From the NCBI RefSeq assembly GCF_036088315.1, contig NZ_CP107996.1, forward strand, positions 6,065,001-6,129,000: a stretch of 64,000 bases of DNA, given 5' to 3'. The DNA comes from Streptomyces sp. NBC_00344. GTDB taxonomy: Bacteria; Actinomycetota; Actinomycetes; Streptomycetales; Streptomycetaceae. Shown here piece by piece: positions 1-9,439 of this stretch (position 1 is the stretch's first letter; every line of letters starts with the position of its first letter). The translations under genes were made by a program, and so were the position numbers. The notes under the pieces were generated by a model, which saw only the letters and a program-made list of their open reading frames with translations, was not told the DNA's origin and made no database searches.

Positions 1-1136
<1,136 letters not shown>

Positions 1137-1215
1137 CTCAGTTGCTCGCGTCCACTGTGTTAGTTCTGAAATAACGAACAGCCGTGTCCATATCCGGTTT
1201 CGTTAATTTCATAGT

Positions 1216-1334
1216 GTTTCGGTGGTCATTGCGTTAGGGAAACGCCCGGTTACATTCCGAACCCGGAAGCTAAGCCTTTCAGCGCCGATGGTACTGCAGG
1301 GGGGACCCTGTGGGAGAGTAGGACGCCGCCGAAC
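1216..1334 (+). rRNA. 5S ribosomal RNA
   Basis: A sequence of about 119 nt beginning GTTTCGGTGGTCATTGCG. It contains the conserved CCCGGTTACATTCCGAACCC and GGGAGAGTAGGACGCC blocks expected of 5S rRNA. It lies 79 nt after the 23S 3' end in the usual 23S-5S order and is followed by a strong terminator. Ends are placed by analogy and may shift by one or two bases. Confidence 0.96.
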
Positions 1335-1347
1335 AATCATTGTGGGG

Positions 1348-1378
1348 AAGCCCCGCACCTTATGGTGCGGGGCTTTTC
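1348..1378 (+). terminator. Intrinsic terminator of the rrn operon
   Basis: AAGCCCCGCACC, loop TTAT, then GGTGCGGGGCTTTTC: a perfect GC-rich stem followed by four T residues. It starts 14 nt after the 5S gene, where an rrn terminator is expected. Confidence 0.93.
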
Positions 1379-1514
1379 TGCGTTCCGGACCAGAATGCGA
1401 ACACGGTTCTCTGCCACTCCTGTGTCATCGTCGCCACCCCTGTGCCGTCACCGTCGCCGGCTGAGGGTAAGGTCAGGGAGCATCGTTCGCACGTTCCTCA
1501 CAGGAGGCCCCCGG

Positions 1515-2123
1515 GTGGAGGTCCAGGAGACCCGCGTTCAGACGGACCGGGTACTCACCATCCCCAACATCCTCAGCATGGCCCGCCTCGTCGGTGTGCC
1601 GCTCTTCCTGTGGCTGATCCTCCGCCCCGAGTTCGGTGGACCGAACAGCGACGGCTGGGCCCTCCTCGTGCTGATGCTCAGTGGGGTGAGTGACTACCTC
1701 GACGGGAAGCTCGCCCGGCGCTGGAACCAGATCAGTGCCCTGGGCCGGCTGCTCGACCCCGCCGCGGATCGCCTCTTCATTCTCTCCACCCTGGTCGGCC
1801 TCACATGGCGCGAGATCCTGCCCATTTGGTTGACCTCCGCACTATTGGCCCGCGAACTGATGCTTCTGGTGATGGTGGGAATCCTTCGCCGGCACGGCTA
1901 TCCGCCTCCCCAGGTGAACTTTCTGGGGAAGGCGGCTACGTTCAACCTGATGTACGCGTTCCCGTTGTTGCTCCTCAGTGATCACAGCGGTTGGCTCGGC
2001 ACCCTCGCGGCGATTCTTGGATGGGCGTTCGCAGGGTGGGGTACAACACTCTATTGGTGGGCAGGAGTCCTGTACGTGGTACAAGTCCGCCGACTGGTCA
2101 AGGCGGACGCAACAGCCGATTGA
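1515..2123 (+). CDS. CDP-alcohol phosphatidyltransferase, probable cardiolipin synthase
   Basis: A 202-residue integral membrane enzyme that would transfer a phosphatidyl group from CDP-diacylglycerol to an alcohol. The complete CDP-OH-P signature is visible: D60-x2-D63-G64-x2-A67-R68-x8-G77-x3-D81-x3-D85. Hydrophobic segments surround it. GTG at 1515 is chosen because AGGAGG lies at 1502-1507; an upstream in-frame start at 1362 falls inside the rrn terminator. The place next to a mannose-1-phosphate guanylyltransferase-like gene matches my recollection of S. coelicolor SCO1389, reported as a eukaryotic-type cardiolipin synthase. PgsA-type phosphatidylglycerophosphate synthase is the alternative; the motif alone does not separate them. 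The mycobacterial counterpart at this position is pgsA2. Confidence 0.85.
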   Translation: MEVQETRVQTDRVLTIPNILSMARLVGVPLFLWLILRPEFGGPNSDGWALLVLMLSGVSDYLDGKLARRWNQISALGRLLDPAADRLFILSTLVGLTWREILPIWLTSALLARELMLLVMVGILRRHGYPPPQVNFLGKAATFNLMYAFPLLLLSDHSGWLGTLAAILGWAFAGWGTTLYWWAGVLYVVQVRRLVKADATAD

Positions 2124-2235
2124 ACTCGTCGATGCGCGCCGAGCAGCGTGGCCGGATAGCGTATGAGACGCAGGTGTCCTGACCGGACGGGTGACGTCGG
2201 CTGGACCGTGTCTCTTCAAGGAGGACGCTTCCGAC

Positions 2236-4731
2236 ATGAAGGCCGTCGTGATGGCTGGCGGCGAAGGCACGCGCCTTCGCCCAATGACCTCGAGTATGCC
2301 CAAGCCACTTCTTCCCGTGGTCAATCGACCGATCATGGAACACGTACTGCGGCTGCTCAAGCGGCATGGGCTCAATGAGACCGTCGTCACCGTGCAGTTT
2401 CTCGCCTCCCTGGTCAAGAACTACTTCGGCGACGGCGAAGAGCTCGACATGGAGCTCACCTACGCCAACGAGGAGAAGCCGCTCGGTACAGCCGGCAGCG
2501 TCAAGAATGCCGAAGAGGCACTCAAGGACGACACGTTTCTCGTTATCTCGGGCGATGCACTCACCGACTTCGACCTTACAGACCTGATCAATTTCCACAA
2601 GGAGAAGGGCGCACTGGTCACGGTGTGCCTGACCCGGGTGCCGAATCCGCTGGAATTCGGTATCACGATCGTCGACGAAGAAGGAAAGGTCGAGCGCTTC
2701 CTGGAGAAGCCGACCTGGGGTCAGGTCTTTTCGGACACGGTCAATACGGGCATCTATGTGATGGAACCCGAAGTCTTCAACTATGTCGAGGCCGATGCCT
2801 CCGTCGACTGGTCGGGCGATGTATTCCCTCAGCTGATGAAGGAGGGGAAGCCGGTATACGGCTATATCGCCGAAGGCTATTGGGAGGACGTGGGCACGCA
2901 CGAGAGCTACGTCAAGGCACAGGCCGACGTACTCGAAGGCAAAGTCGAGGTCGACATCGACGGCTTCGAGATGTCCCCCGGTGTCTGGGTCGCCGAGGGA
3001 GCCGAGGTGCACCCGGACGCAGTGCTGAGGGGGCCCCTCTTCATCGGTGACTACGCCAAGGTCGAAGCTGGCGTGGAGATCCGCGAGCACACGGTCGTGG
3101 GCTCCAACGTGGTCGTCAAATCCGGTGCCTTCCTGCATAAGGCGGTCGTCCACGACAACGTGTACGTGGGACAGCACAGCAATCTCCGCGGCTGCGTGAT
3201 CGGCAAGAACACCGACATCATGCGGGCGTGCCGTATCGAGGACGGCGCGGTCATCGGCGACGAGTGTCTCGTCGGTGAGGAATCGATCATCCAGGGGAAT
3301 GTGCGGGTCTACCCGTTCAAGACCATCGAGGCCGGCGCCTTCGTCAACACGTCGGTCATCTGGGAATCCCGTGGCCAGGCGCATCTCTTCGGCGCCAGGG
3401 GAGTCTCCGGCATTCTGAATGTGGAGATCACCCCTGAACTCGCGGTACGGCTGGCCGGTGCCTACGCGACCACTCTCAAGAAGGGCTCGACGGTCACCAC
3501 CGCACGTGACCACTCCCGTGGCGCCCGCGCCCTGAAGCGTGCGGTCATCTCCGCTCTCCAGGCCAGCGCGATCGACGTACGGGACCTGGAGAACGTGCCG
3601 CTGCCCGTCGCGAGACAGCAGACCGCGCGGGGCAGCGCGGGCGGCATCATGATCCGTACGACCCCTGGTGTGCCCGACTCGGTGGACATCATGTTCTTCG
3701 ACGAGCGCGGGGCCGACCTCTCGGCCGGCGGACAGCGCAAGCTCGACCGGGTGTACGCACGGCAGGAGTACCGCCGTGCGTTCCCCGGGGAGATCGGGGA
3801 CCTGCACTTCCCTGCGAGTGTCTTCGACTCGTACACGGGTTCCCTGCTTCGCAATGTGGACACCACCGGCATCGCCGAAGCCGGTCTCAAGATCGTGGTC
3901 GACGCGACCAACGGAAGTGCCGGTCTGGTGCTGCCCAGTCTGCTGGGACGGCTCGGGGTGGACGCGCTCGTCATCAACCCCGGACTCGACGAGTCCCGGC
4001 CGACGGAGACCGCGGACAGCCGGAGGTCCGGTCTCGTCCGGCTGGGAGAGATCGTGGCGTCCGCACGTGCGTCGTTCGGCGTGCGATTCGACCCCGTGGG
4101 TGAACGGCTGTCTCTCGTCGACGAGCGTGGAAAGATCATCGAGGACGACCGGGCGCTGCTCGTGATGCTCGACCTGATAGCGGCCGAGCGGCGCAGTGGA
4201 CGCGTGGCCCTTCCGGTCACCACTACGAGGATCGCCGAGCAGGTCGCCGCGTACCACGGGACCCAGGTGGAGTGGACCACGACATCACCCGACGATCTGA
4301 CCCGGGTGGGCCGCGAGGACGGCACGATCTTCGGCGGGGACGGACGCGGTGGCTTCATCATCCCCGAGTTCAGCAGCGTCTTCGACGGCTCCGCAGCCTT
4401 CGTCAGACTGATCGGTCTGGTCTCGCGCACCCAGTTGACGGTCAGTCAGATCGATGCGCGTATCCCTCGGGCCCATGTACTGCGTCGCGACCTGGCAACT
4501 CCCTGGGCCGTCAAGGGTCTGGTGATGCGCACCGTGGTGGAGGCCGCCGCCGACCGGTCGGTGGACACCACCGACGGGGTGCGGGTCGTGGAGCCCGACG
4601 GACGGTGGGTGATGGTGCTGCCGGCTCCGGCCGAGGCTGTCACTCATCTGTGGGCAGAGGGCCCCGACGACGCGTCCGCGCAGGCACTGCTCGACGAGTG
4701 GTCGGCAGTGGTGGAGAGCGCAGGTCACTGA
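2236..4731 (+). CDS. Mannose-1-phosphate guanylyltransferase-like protein fused to a degenerate phosphohexomutase
   Basis: 831 residues. The N-terminal nucleotidyltransferase (about 1-235) has the signature [10 protein letters not shown] at 8-17 and the GDALTD metal motif. A left-handed beta-helix of hexapeptide repeats follows (about 245-365), then a phosphohexomutase-like half (about 385-825). ATG 2236 is preceded by AAGGAGGA (2218-2225). Family knowledge suggests production of a GDP- or UDP-hexose for cell-envelope glycans. In the mutase half the phosphoserine loop TASHNP is replaced by RTTPGV (474-479), the metal loop DGDxDR by DPVGER (619-624), and the sugar loop GExSGH by GDGRGG (701-706). 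Mutase activity is therefore unlikely and the domain may be regulatory or structural. Same strand as the upstream lipid synthase gene, 112 bp away. Confidence 0.85.
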   Translation: MKAVVMAGGEGTRLRPMTSSMPKPLLPVVNRPIMEHVLRLLKRHGLNETVVTVQFLASLVKNYFGDGEELDMELTYANEEKPLGTAGSVKNAEEALKDDTFLVISGDALTDFDLTDLINFHKEKGALVTVCLTRVPNPLEFGITIVDEEGKVERFLEKPTWGQVFSDTVNTGIYVMEPEVFNYVEADASVDWSGDVFPQLMKEGKPVYGYIAEGYWEDVGTHESYVKAQADVLEGKVEVDIDGFEMSPGVWVAEGAEVHPDAVLRGPLFIGDYAKVEAGVEIREHTVVGSNVVVKSGAFLHKAVVHDNVYVGQHSNLRGCVIGKNTDIMRACRIEDGAVIGDECLVGEESIIQGNVRVYPFKTIEAGAFVNTSVIWESRGQAHLFGARGVSGILNVEITPELAVRLAGAYATTLKKGSTVTTARDHSRGARALKRAVISALQASAIDVRDLENVPLPVARQQTARGSAGGIMIRTTPGVPDSVDIMFFDERGADLSAGGQRKLDRVYARQEYRRAFPGEIGDLHFPASVFDSYTGSLLRNVDTTGIAEAGLKIVVDATNGSAGLVLPSLLGRLGVDALVINPGLDESRPTETADSRRSGLVRLGEIVASARASFGVRFDPVGERLSLVDERGKIIEDDRALLVMLDLIAAERRSGRVALPVTTTRIAEQVAAYHGTQVEWTTTSPDDLTRVGREDGTIFGGDGRGGFIIPEFSSVFDGSAAFVRLIGLVSRTQLTVSQIDARIPRAHVLRRDLATPWAVKGLVMRTVVEAAADRSVDTTDGVRVVEPDGRWVMVLPAPAEAVTHLWAEGPDDASAQALLDEWSAVVESAGH

Positions 4732-4827
4732 CGTCGCGACGGTGTGCCGGGCAGGGCGGTTCAACGCCTCCGGCACACCGGTGGGGCCATTGGGTACCAG
4801 TGGCCGCGACGTGCGACGATGTGCGGC

Positions 4828-5751
4828 ATGTCGCAGCAGCCCCCCATTCGGAGCACACCATCGCCGCCCAGGCGTCCCGATGCGTCGATGTCGCTGCTGA
4901 ACAACGTGATGGACCACAGCCTCGACGACGGGTATGCCGAGGCGACCGCGCGGCGTGCGGCCGCGGGCCAGGCGGGGGTGCCGAGGCCGCTCCGGGCCAA
5001 GCTGGGTCTCGCCGCGGGCCTGGTGCTCGCGGCGGTCGTCGTGACGGTCGGTGCCGCGCAGGCCCGGGTGGCAGCCCCGGTGGTGGCCAAGGAGCGCCAG
5101 GAGCTCATCGACCGGGTGGGGTCGGAGACCCGGTCGGCTGACGAGGAGCAGAAAAAGGTCGACGCGCTCCGTGACGAGGTGAGTGAGCGGCAGCGCAGGG
5201 CACTTCAGAAGCTCGGCGGTGATCAGGGTGGTCTGGTCGCGCTGCTCTCCGGGGCCACCGCGGTGCACGGCCCCGGCGTGAAGCTGGTGATCGACGACGC
5301 GAAGGACACCGACGAGAGCGGCGGCGGCGGGCCCAGGGAGACGAGCGGGTTCTCCGATACCGGCCGGGTGCGGGACCGGGACATGCAGCAGTTCATCAAC
5401 GGGCTGTGGCAGTCGGGCGCGGAGGCCGTCGCCATCAACGGGCAGCGTCTGACGGCCCTGTCGGCCATCCGCGCGGCCGGTGACGCCATACTGGTCGACA
5501 ACAGGCCGCTGGTACCGCCGTACACGGTGCTCGCGGTGGGGGACGGGAAGCACTTGAGCTCGGAGTTCCAGGACAGCGCAGGCGGACAGTTTCTGCAGGT
5601 GCTGAAGGACAGTTACGGCATCCGCACCAGCATCTCCGTCCAGGGCGAGGTGCGCCTTCCGCCGGCCGCCAGTCTGATCGTACGTACAGCACAGCCGAAG
5701 GCCGCCGGCACCGACAAGGGCGCGGCCGACACAGGGAAGGGCACATCGTGA
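4828..5751 (+). CDS. DUF881 family protein (first of two)
   Basis: 307 residues. A proline-rich N-terminus is followed by one membrane segment around residues 55-75 (LGLAAGLVLAAVVVTVGA), a short charged coiled-coil-like stretch (about 85-125), and an extracytoplasmic DUF881 domain to the C-terminus. Function is unknown; Bacillus relatives are the YlxW/YlxX proteins, which lie beside small basic protein and cell-division genes. The start is uncertain: ATG 4828 and ATG 4819 are in frame and neither has a clear ribosome site. The stop overlaps the start of the DUF1290 gene by 4 bp (GTGA), so the two are likely translationally coupled. Confidence 0.85.
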   Translation: MSQQPPIRSTPSPPRRPDASMSLLNNVMDHSLDDGYAEATARRAAAGQAGVPRPLRAKLGLAAGLVLAAVVVTVGAAQARVAAPVVAKERQELIDRVGSETRSADEEQKKVDALRDEVSERQRRALQKLGGDQGGLVALLSGATAVHGPGVKLVIDDAKDTDESGGGGPRETSGFSDTGRVRDRDMQQFINGLWQSGAEAVAINGQRLTALSAIRAAGDAILVDNRPLVPPYTVLAVGDGKHLSSEFQDSAGGQFLQVLKDSYGIRTSISVQGEVRLPPAASLIVRTAQPKAAGTDKGAADTGKGTS

Positions 5752-6080
5752 TCGCCGTACTGGGCCTCGTCGTGGGAGTCGTGGTCGGACTGTTGGTCCG
5801 GCCCGAAGTGCCGGCGGTGGTCGAGCCCTATCTGCCGATCGCCGTCGTGGCGGCCCTCGACGCGGTGTTCGGTGGCCTGCGGGCCATGCTCGACGGGATC
5901 TTCGTGGACAAGGTCTTCGTGGTGTCCTTCCTGTCGAACGTCGTCGTGGCGGCCCTGATCGTCTTCCTCGGCGACAAGTTGGGAGTCGGGGCGCAGCTCT
6001 CCACGGGTGTGGTGGTGGTGTTCGGCATCCGGATCTTCTCCAATGCCGCGGCCATTCGACGGCACGTATTCCGGGCGTGA
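5748..6080 (+). CDS. DUF1290 (small basic protein, Sbp) family membrane protein
   Basis: 110 residues, highly hydrophobic, with about three membrane helices. It begins at GTG 5748, overlapping the preceding stop codon, and is itself overlapped by a possible GTG start of the next gene. The sandwich of this small membrane protein between two DUF881 proteins is conserved widely in Actinobacteria and resembles the ylx-sbp region of Firmicutes. Co-conservation and coupling suggest a membrane complex, possibly near division or envelope functions. That is inference; no catalytic motif is present. Confidence 0.85.
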   Translation: MIAVLGLVVGVVVGLLVRPEVPAVVEPYLPIAVVAALDAVFGGLRAMLDGIFVDKVFVVSFLSNVVVAALIVFLGDKLGVGAQLSTGVVVVFGIRIFSNAAAIRRHVFRA

Positions 6081-6085
6081 GGCAT

Positions 6086-6955
6086 ATGAGCAACGACGAA
6101 ACACCTGAGGAGAAGCCGGCGCGGACGCCTGCCGAGCCGGATGCCGGGGAAGCCGGCCGGCCGGCCGCGGCCGGTCCCGAGCCGACTTCGCCCGAGGCCG
6201 GTCCGGCCGAAGGGGCTTCGGCGGCCGGCGGCGGCCCGACGGGCCGCCAGCGTCTGATGGCCGGACTGTGGCCGCCGCGCGTCTCGCGGGCACAGCTCAT
6301 CGTCGCGCTGCTGCTGTTCGTGCTCGGCCTGGGGCTGGCGATCCAGGTCCGGTCCAACAGTGACAACAGCGCGTTGCGCGGGGCGCGTCAGGAGGACCTG
6401 GTCCGGATTCTCGACGAGCTCGACAACCGTACCCAGCGCCTGGAGGACGAGAAGCAGAGTCTCCAGAGCCAGCGCACCGAGCTGGAGAGCAGTTCGGACC
6501 AGGCCGAGGAAGCCCGTAAGCAGACCCGTGAAAAGGCGCGTCAGCTCGGCATCCTGGCGGGAACCGAGGCCGCGCAGGGGCCCGGCATCACCCTCTCCAT
6601 CGACGACCCGCACGGCACGGTCGAGGCGGACATGCTGCTCGACACGATCCAGGAGCTGCGCGCAGCCGGTGCCGAAGCCATCCAGATCAACAACATCCGG
6701 GTGGTGGCCGACACGTACTTCGCCGATCAGGGCGGTGGTATCCGGGTGGACGGCCAGAAGGTCAGTGCGCCGTACACCTTCAGGGTGATCGGCAAGCCCG
6801 AGGATCTGGAGCCTGCGCTCAACATCCCCGGCGGAGTCGTGCAGACTCTGGAGAAGGAGCAGGCCACCGCCACCGTGACGCGGGCCGACAAGGTGGTTGT
6901 GGACGCCTTGCGACCGGCGAAGCGGCCTGACTACGCTCGGTCGTCCTCGCCGTGA
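6086..6955 (+). CDS. DUF881 family protein (second of two)
   Basis: 289 residues. An acidic, proline/alanine-rich cytoplasmic N-terminus (1-65) leads to one transmembrane helix (about 72-92, LIVALLLFVLGLGLAIQV). A predicted coiled coil (about 103-155, rich in E, Q, R and L) precedes the DUF881 domain. ATG 6086 gives a natural N-terminus MSNDETPEE; GTG 6077, which overlaps the DUF1290 stop by 4 bp, is an alternative. Paralogous to the product of 4828-5751 and probably in the same operon. Confidence 0.84.
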   Translation: MSNDETPEEKPARTPAEPDAGEAGRPAAAGPEPTSPEAGPAEGASAAGGGPTGRQRLMAGLWPPRVSRAQLIVALLLFVLGLGLAIQVRSNSDNSALRGARQEDLVRILDELDNRTQRLEDEKQSLQSQRTELESSSDQAEEARKQTREKARQLGILAGTEAAQGPGITLSIDDPHGTVEADMLLDTIQELRAAGAEAIQINNIRVVADTYFADQGGGIRVDGQKVSAPYTFRVIGKPEDLEPALNIPGGVVQTLEKEQATATVTRADKVVVDALRPAKRPDYARSSSP

Positions 6956-7145
6956 GGCTGTGGCGCATGAGGGTCGTGGGACGAGGGCATGAGGTTGCGG
7001 GGGGTCGCCGCACCGTAAGCGTGGTACGTGGTGGAAACTGTCTGAGGGATGCGGACGTTGTAGGGATGTCCGGTTCGGCAGGTGTGTTCATTGAGAGTTC
7101 GTCCTGCCCCACGGGCGGGTCTGTTTCGGTCAAGGGGAATCGCCC

Positions 7146-7982
7146 GTGAAGTTGTTTGGGAAGTTGTTCGGCAAGAGTGCCCGCCAGGACAGTGCCAACA
7201 GCACTGCCCGGCACCGCGCCCCGCGTGCCGCGGAAGGCGAGGACCAGGGCGGCGAACGTCCGCTGTTCCGCGATGAGATCGGCCGTCCCGGCGGTGACAT
7301 TTCGGGTGATCGTGGCGCGTCGTCTGTTGACCCCTCCGGTCAGGGGCGCATAGGTTCTGGGGAAGCATCAACCTCAAGTACGGGTCGAGGGTTGAGCTCT
7401 GATCCGTACGCAACCAGTGCCCATGCCGGGCAGTCGCGGCAGGAGGATGCGTCCATGCCGGTTTGTACGAGGTGCGGCCATCGCAATGCCGAGGCCAGCC
7501 GGTTCTGCTCCAACTGCGGGGCTCCGCTGCGCGCCGGGGTACCCGAGCGGCCGTCCGAGACCACCTCGACGATCTCCATCTCGGGTCTTGAGGCGTACGA
7601 GGCGGAGGCGACAGGACAGACCGCCTCTCCTTCGCTCTCTCCGGAGGCGCAGGCGGCCGTCGATGCCCTTCCGCTCGGTTCGGCGCTCCTCGTGGTGCGC
7701 CGGGGCCCGAACTCCGGCAGCCGCTTCCTGCTGGACGGTGAGCTCACCACAGCGGGCCGTCATCCGCAGAGCGACATCTTCCTCGACGATGTGACCGTCT
7801 CCCGGCGCCATGTGGAGTTCCGCAGGGGTGCCGACGGCGGATTCACCGTCTCGGATGTCGGCAGTCTGAACGGCACGTACGTCAACCGTGAGCGCATCGA
7901 CTCCGTCGCTCTCGCGAACGGCGACGAGGTGCAGATCGGAAAGTACCGGCTGGTCTTCTACGCGAGCCAGCGGGGCGTGTGA
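7146..7982 (+). CDS. garA: GarA/OdhI-type FHA regulator of 2-oxoglutarate metabolism, with zinc ribbon
   Basis: 278 residues. The N-terminus begins with a repeated basic/aromatic motif (MKLFGKLFGK). A zinc ribbon follows with C107-x2-C110 and C121-x2-C124. The phosphorylation motif SETTST (137-142) is next, then a C-terminal FHA domain with G204-R205, S219-x2-H222 and S240-x-N242-G243-T244. In Mycobacterium and Corynebacterium the ETTS threonines are phosphorylated by PknB/PknG, bind the protein's own FHA domain, and relieve inhibition of 2-oxoglutarate dehydrogenase and NAD-glutamate dehydrogenase. All key residues are present here. GTG 7146 has AAGGGGA just upstream. The next gene is ftsR, as in mycobacteria. 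Confidence 0.9.
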   Translation: MKLFGKLFGKSARQDSANSTARHRAPRAAEGEDQGGERPLFRDEIGRPGGDISGDRGASSVDPSGQGRIGSGEASTSSTGRGLSSDPYATSAHAGQSRQEDASMPVCTRCGHRNAEASRFCSNCGAPLRAGVPERPSETTSTISISGLEAYEAEATGQTASPSLSPEAQAAVDALPLGSALLVVRRGPNSGSRFLLDGELTTAGRHPQSDIFLDDVTVSRRHVEFRRGADGGFTVSDVGSLNGTYVNRERIDSVALANGDEVQIGKYRLVFYASQRGV

Positions 7983-7999
7983 CCCCTCAGGGAAGGTCC

Positions 8000-8746
8000 A
8001 TGCTGCAATCATCGACGGACGGCGGTGCCGGCCACGGCGCCGCCGCCGCGGACGACCGGCTGGTGAGCATCGGTACGGTGCTCAGCCTGCTCAGGGACGA
8101 GTTTCCCGAGGTCACGATCTCCAAGATCCGCTTCTTGGAGGCCGAGGGCCTGGTCGAGCCGCAGCGCACATCGTCCGGCTATCGCAAATTCGGCCCGGCC
8201 GACATCGAGCGGCTCGGGCAGGTCCTGCGCATGCAGCGGGACCACTATCTGCCGCTCAAGGTCATCCGTGACCACCTCGACGCGCTGGGGCGCGGGGAGC
8301 AGGTGCAGCTGCCTGCCCCTGGCACGGCCTCCGGGCTGCCCGACGACGCGCCGGAGGACGGAATCCAGGACTCGACCGCCGCCGTGCTCGGCAGGGACGA
8401 GCTGCTGGCTGCCGCCGAGGTCGGCAGCGCCGATCTCGGGGAGTGGGAGTCCTACGGGCTGATTTCCGCGGTGCCGGAAGGCGGCTATGACGCCGAAGCG
8501 GTGAACGTCGCCAGGCTTCTGGCGGAGCTGGGCCGGTTCGGTCTTGAACCGCGGCATCTGCGCGCAATGAAAGCCGCAGCCGACCGTGAGGCGGGGCTGA
8601 TCGAGCAGGTCGTCGCACCGCTGCGCCTGAACCGGAATCCGCAGACCAGAGAGCATGCGAAGGTGACCACGAAGGAGCTCGCGGCGCTGACCGTACGGCT
8701 CCACGCCGCGCTGGTGCAGACGTCTCTGAGGGTCCGGTTGTACTGA
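8000..8746 (+). CDS. ftsR: FtsR-type MerR family transcriptional regulator
   Basis: 248 residues. The N-terminal MerR winged helix spans about 23-95 (LVSIGTVLSLL, ISKIRFLEAEGLV, SGYRKF). A long C-terminal region lacks metal-binding cysteines. The position directly after garA matches Rv1828 and Corynebacterium FtsR, a regulator of ftsZ and growth. That role is taken from orthology by position. ATG 8000 has GGAAGG at 7991-7996; a GTG at 7979 overlapping the garA stop is the alternative. Same operon as garA. Confidence 0.85.
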   Translation: MLQSSTDGGAGHGAAAADDRLVSIGTVLSLLRDEFPEVTISKIRFLEAEGLVEPQRTSSGYRKFGPADIERLGQVLRMQRDHYLPLKVIRDHLDALGRGEQVQLPAPGTASGLPDDAPEDGIQDSTAAVLGRDELLAAAEVGSADLGEWESYGLISAVPEGGYDAEAVNVARLLAELGRFGLEPRHLRAMKAAADREAGLIEQVVAPLRLNRNPQTREHAKVTTKELAALTVRLHAALVQTSLRVRLY

Positions 8747-8799
8747 TCACGGAGGTGCCCGACTACCCAAACCTGCCGGGCACGTCCTAGGGTTGCTGT

Positions 8800-9273
8800 G
8801 TGAACGAGCTCGACGTTGTGGGTGTCCGGGTGGAAATGCCCTCCAACCAGCCGATCGTGCTCCTGCGTGAAGTGGGAGGCGACCGGTATCTCCCTATTTG
8901 GATCGGCCCGGGTGAAGCGACCGCGATCGCCTTCGCCCAGCAGGGCATGGCTCCAGCCAGGCCGCTGACGCACGACCTTTTCAAGGATGTCCTCGAAGCG
9001 GTCGGCCAGGAGCTCACCGAAGTGCGCATCACCGACCTGCGTGACGGGGTCTTCTACGCGGAGCTGGTCTTCGCGAGCGGAGTCGAGGTGAGTGCCAGGC
9101 CGTCGGACGCCATAGCGCTTGCCCTGCGCACCGGGACCCCGATCTACGGAAGTGACGGGGTGCTCGACGACGCGGGAATCGCCATCCCGGACGAGCAGGA
9201 GGACGAGGTGGAGAAGTTCCGTGAGTTCCTCGACCAGATCTCACCGGAGGACTTCGGGACCAACAGCCAGTGA
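8800..9273 (+). CDS. DUF151 bifunctional nuclease family protein
   Basis: 157 residues, a full-length DUF151 domain with conserved blocks LPIWIGPGEA and RPSDAIALAL. The family includes proteins with DNase/RNase activity in plants and the Thermotoga structure TM0160; the role in Actinobacteria is unclear. It is the ortholog by position of Rv1829. The GTG start lies 6 nt after a TAGGGT hexamer (8788-8793) and has no Shine-Dalgarno, which suggests a leaderless transcript and its own promoter. It is flanked by two MerR regulators. Confidence 0.87.
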   Translation: MNELDVVGVRVEMPSNQPIVLLREVGGDRYLPIWIGPGEATAIAFAQQGMAPARPLTHDLFKDVLEAVGQELTEVRITDLRDGVFYAELVFASGVEVSARPSDAIALALRTGTPIYGSDGVLDDAGIAIPDEQEDEVEKFREFLDQISPEDFGTNSQ

Positions 9274-9345
9274 CGCTCCGGCCGGGGTAGTCAGCGCATC
9301 CGGCAAGCCGTTCCCCACCGGGGTTCGCGGCAAACCACTCTCAGG

Positions 9346-9371
9346 GTGATTATCACTCGGCGTGCCGAGTG
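9346..9371. promoter_or_regulatory. Two overlapping palindromes upstream of the MerR gene (candidate operator)
   Basis: GTGAT-T-ATCAC at 9346-9356 overlaps the perfect inverted repeat CACTCGG-CGTG-CCGAGTG at 9354-9371. They lie 69-94 bp before the GTG of the MerR gene. MerR proteins bind dyads between promoter elements, so autoregulation is a reasonable guess. No T-run follows, which argues against a terminator of the DUF151 gene. Function is inferred only from position and symmetry. Confidence 0.45.
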
Positions 9372-9439
9372 TGGCGATCGTTGACGCACCCCGAGTGACT
9401 GCCTACCTTCGAGAAGGCAGGTCAAGGACGGAGGTCGGC

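Noticed and set aside
2098..4257. 719-codon antisense frame across the ManC fusion
   Set aside because: It mirrors a well-supported gene on the other strand; long antisense frames are an artefact of high GC.
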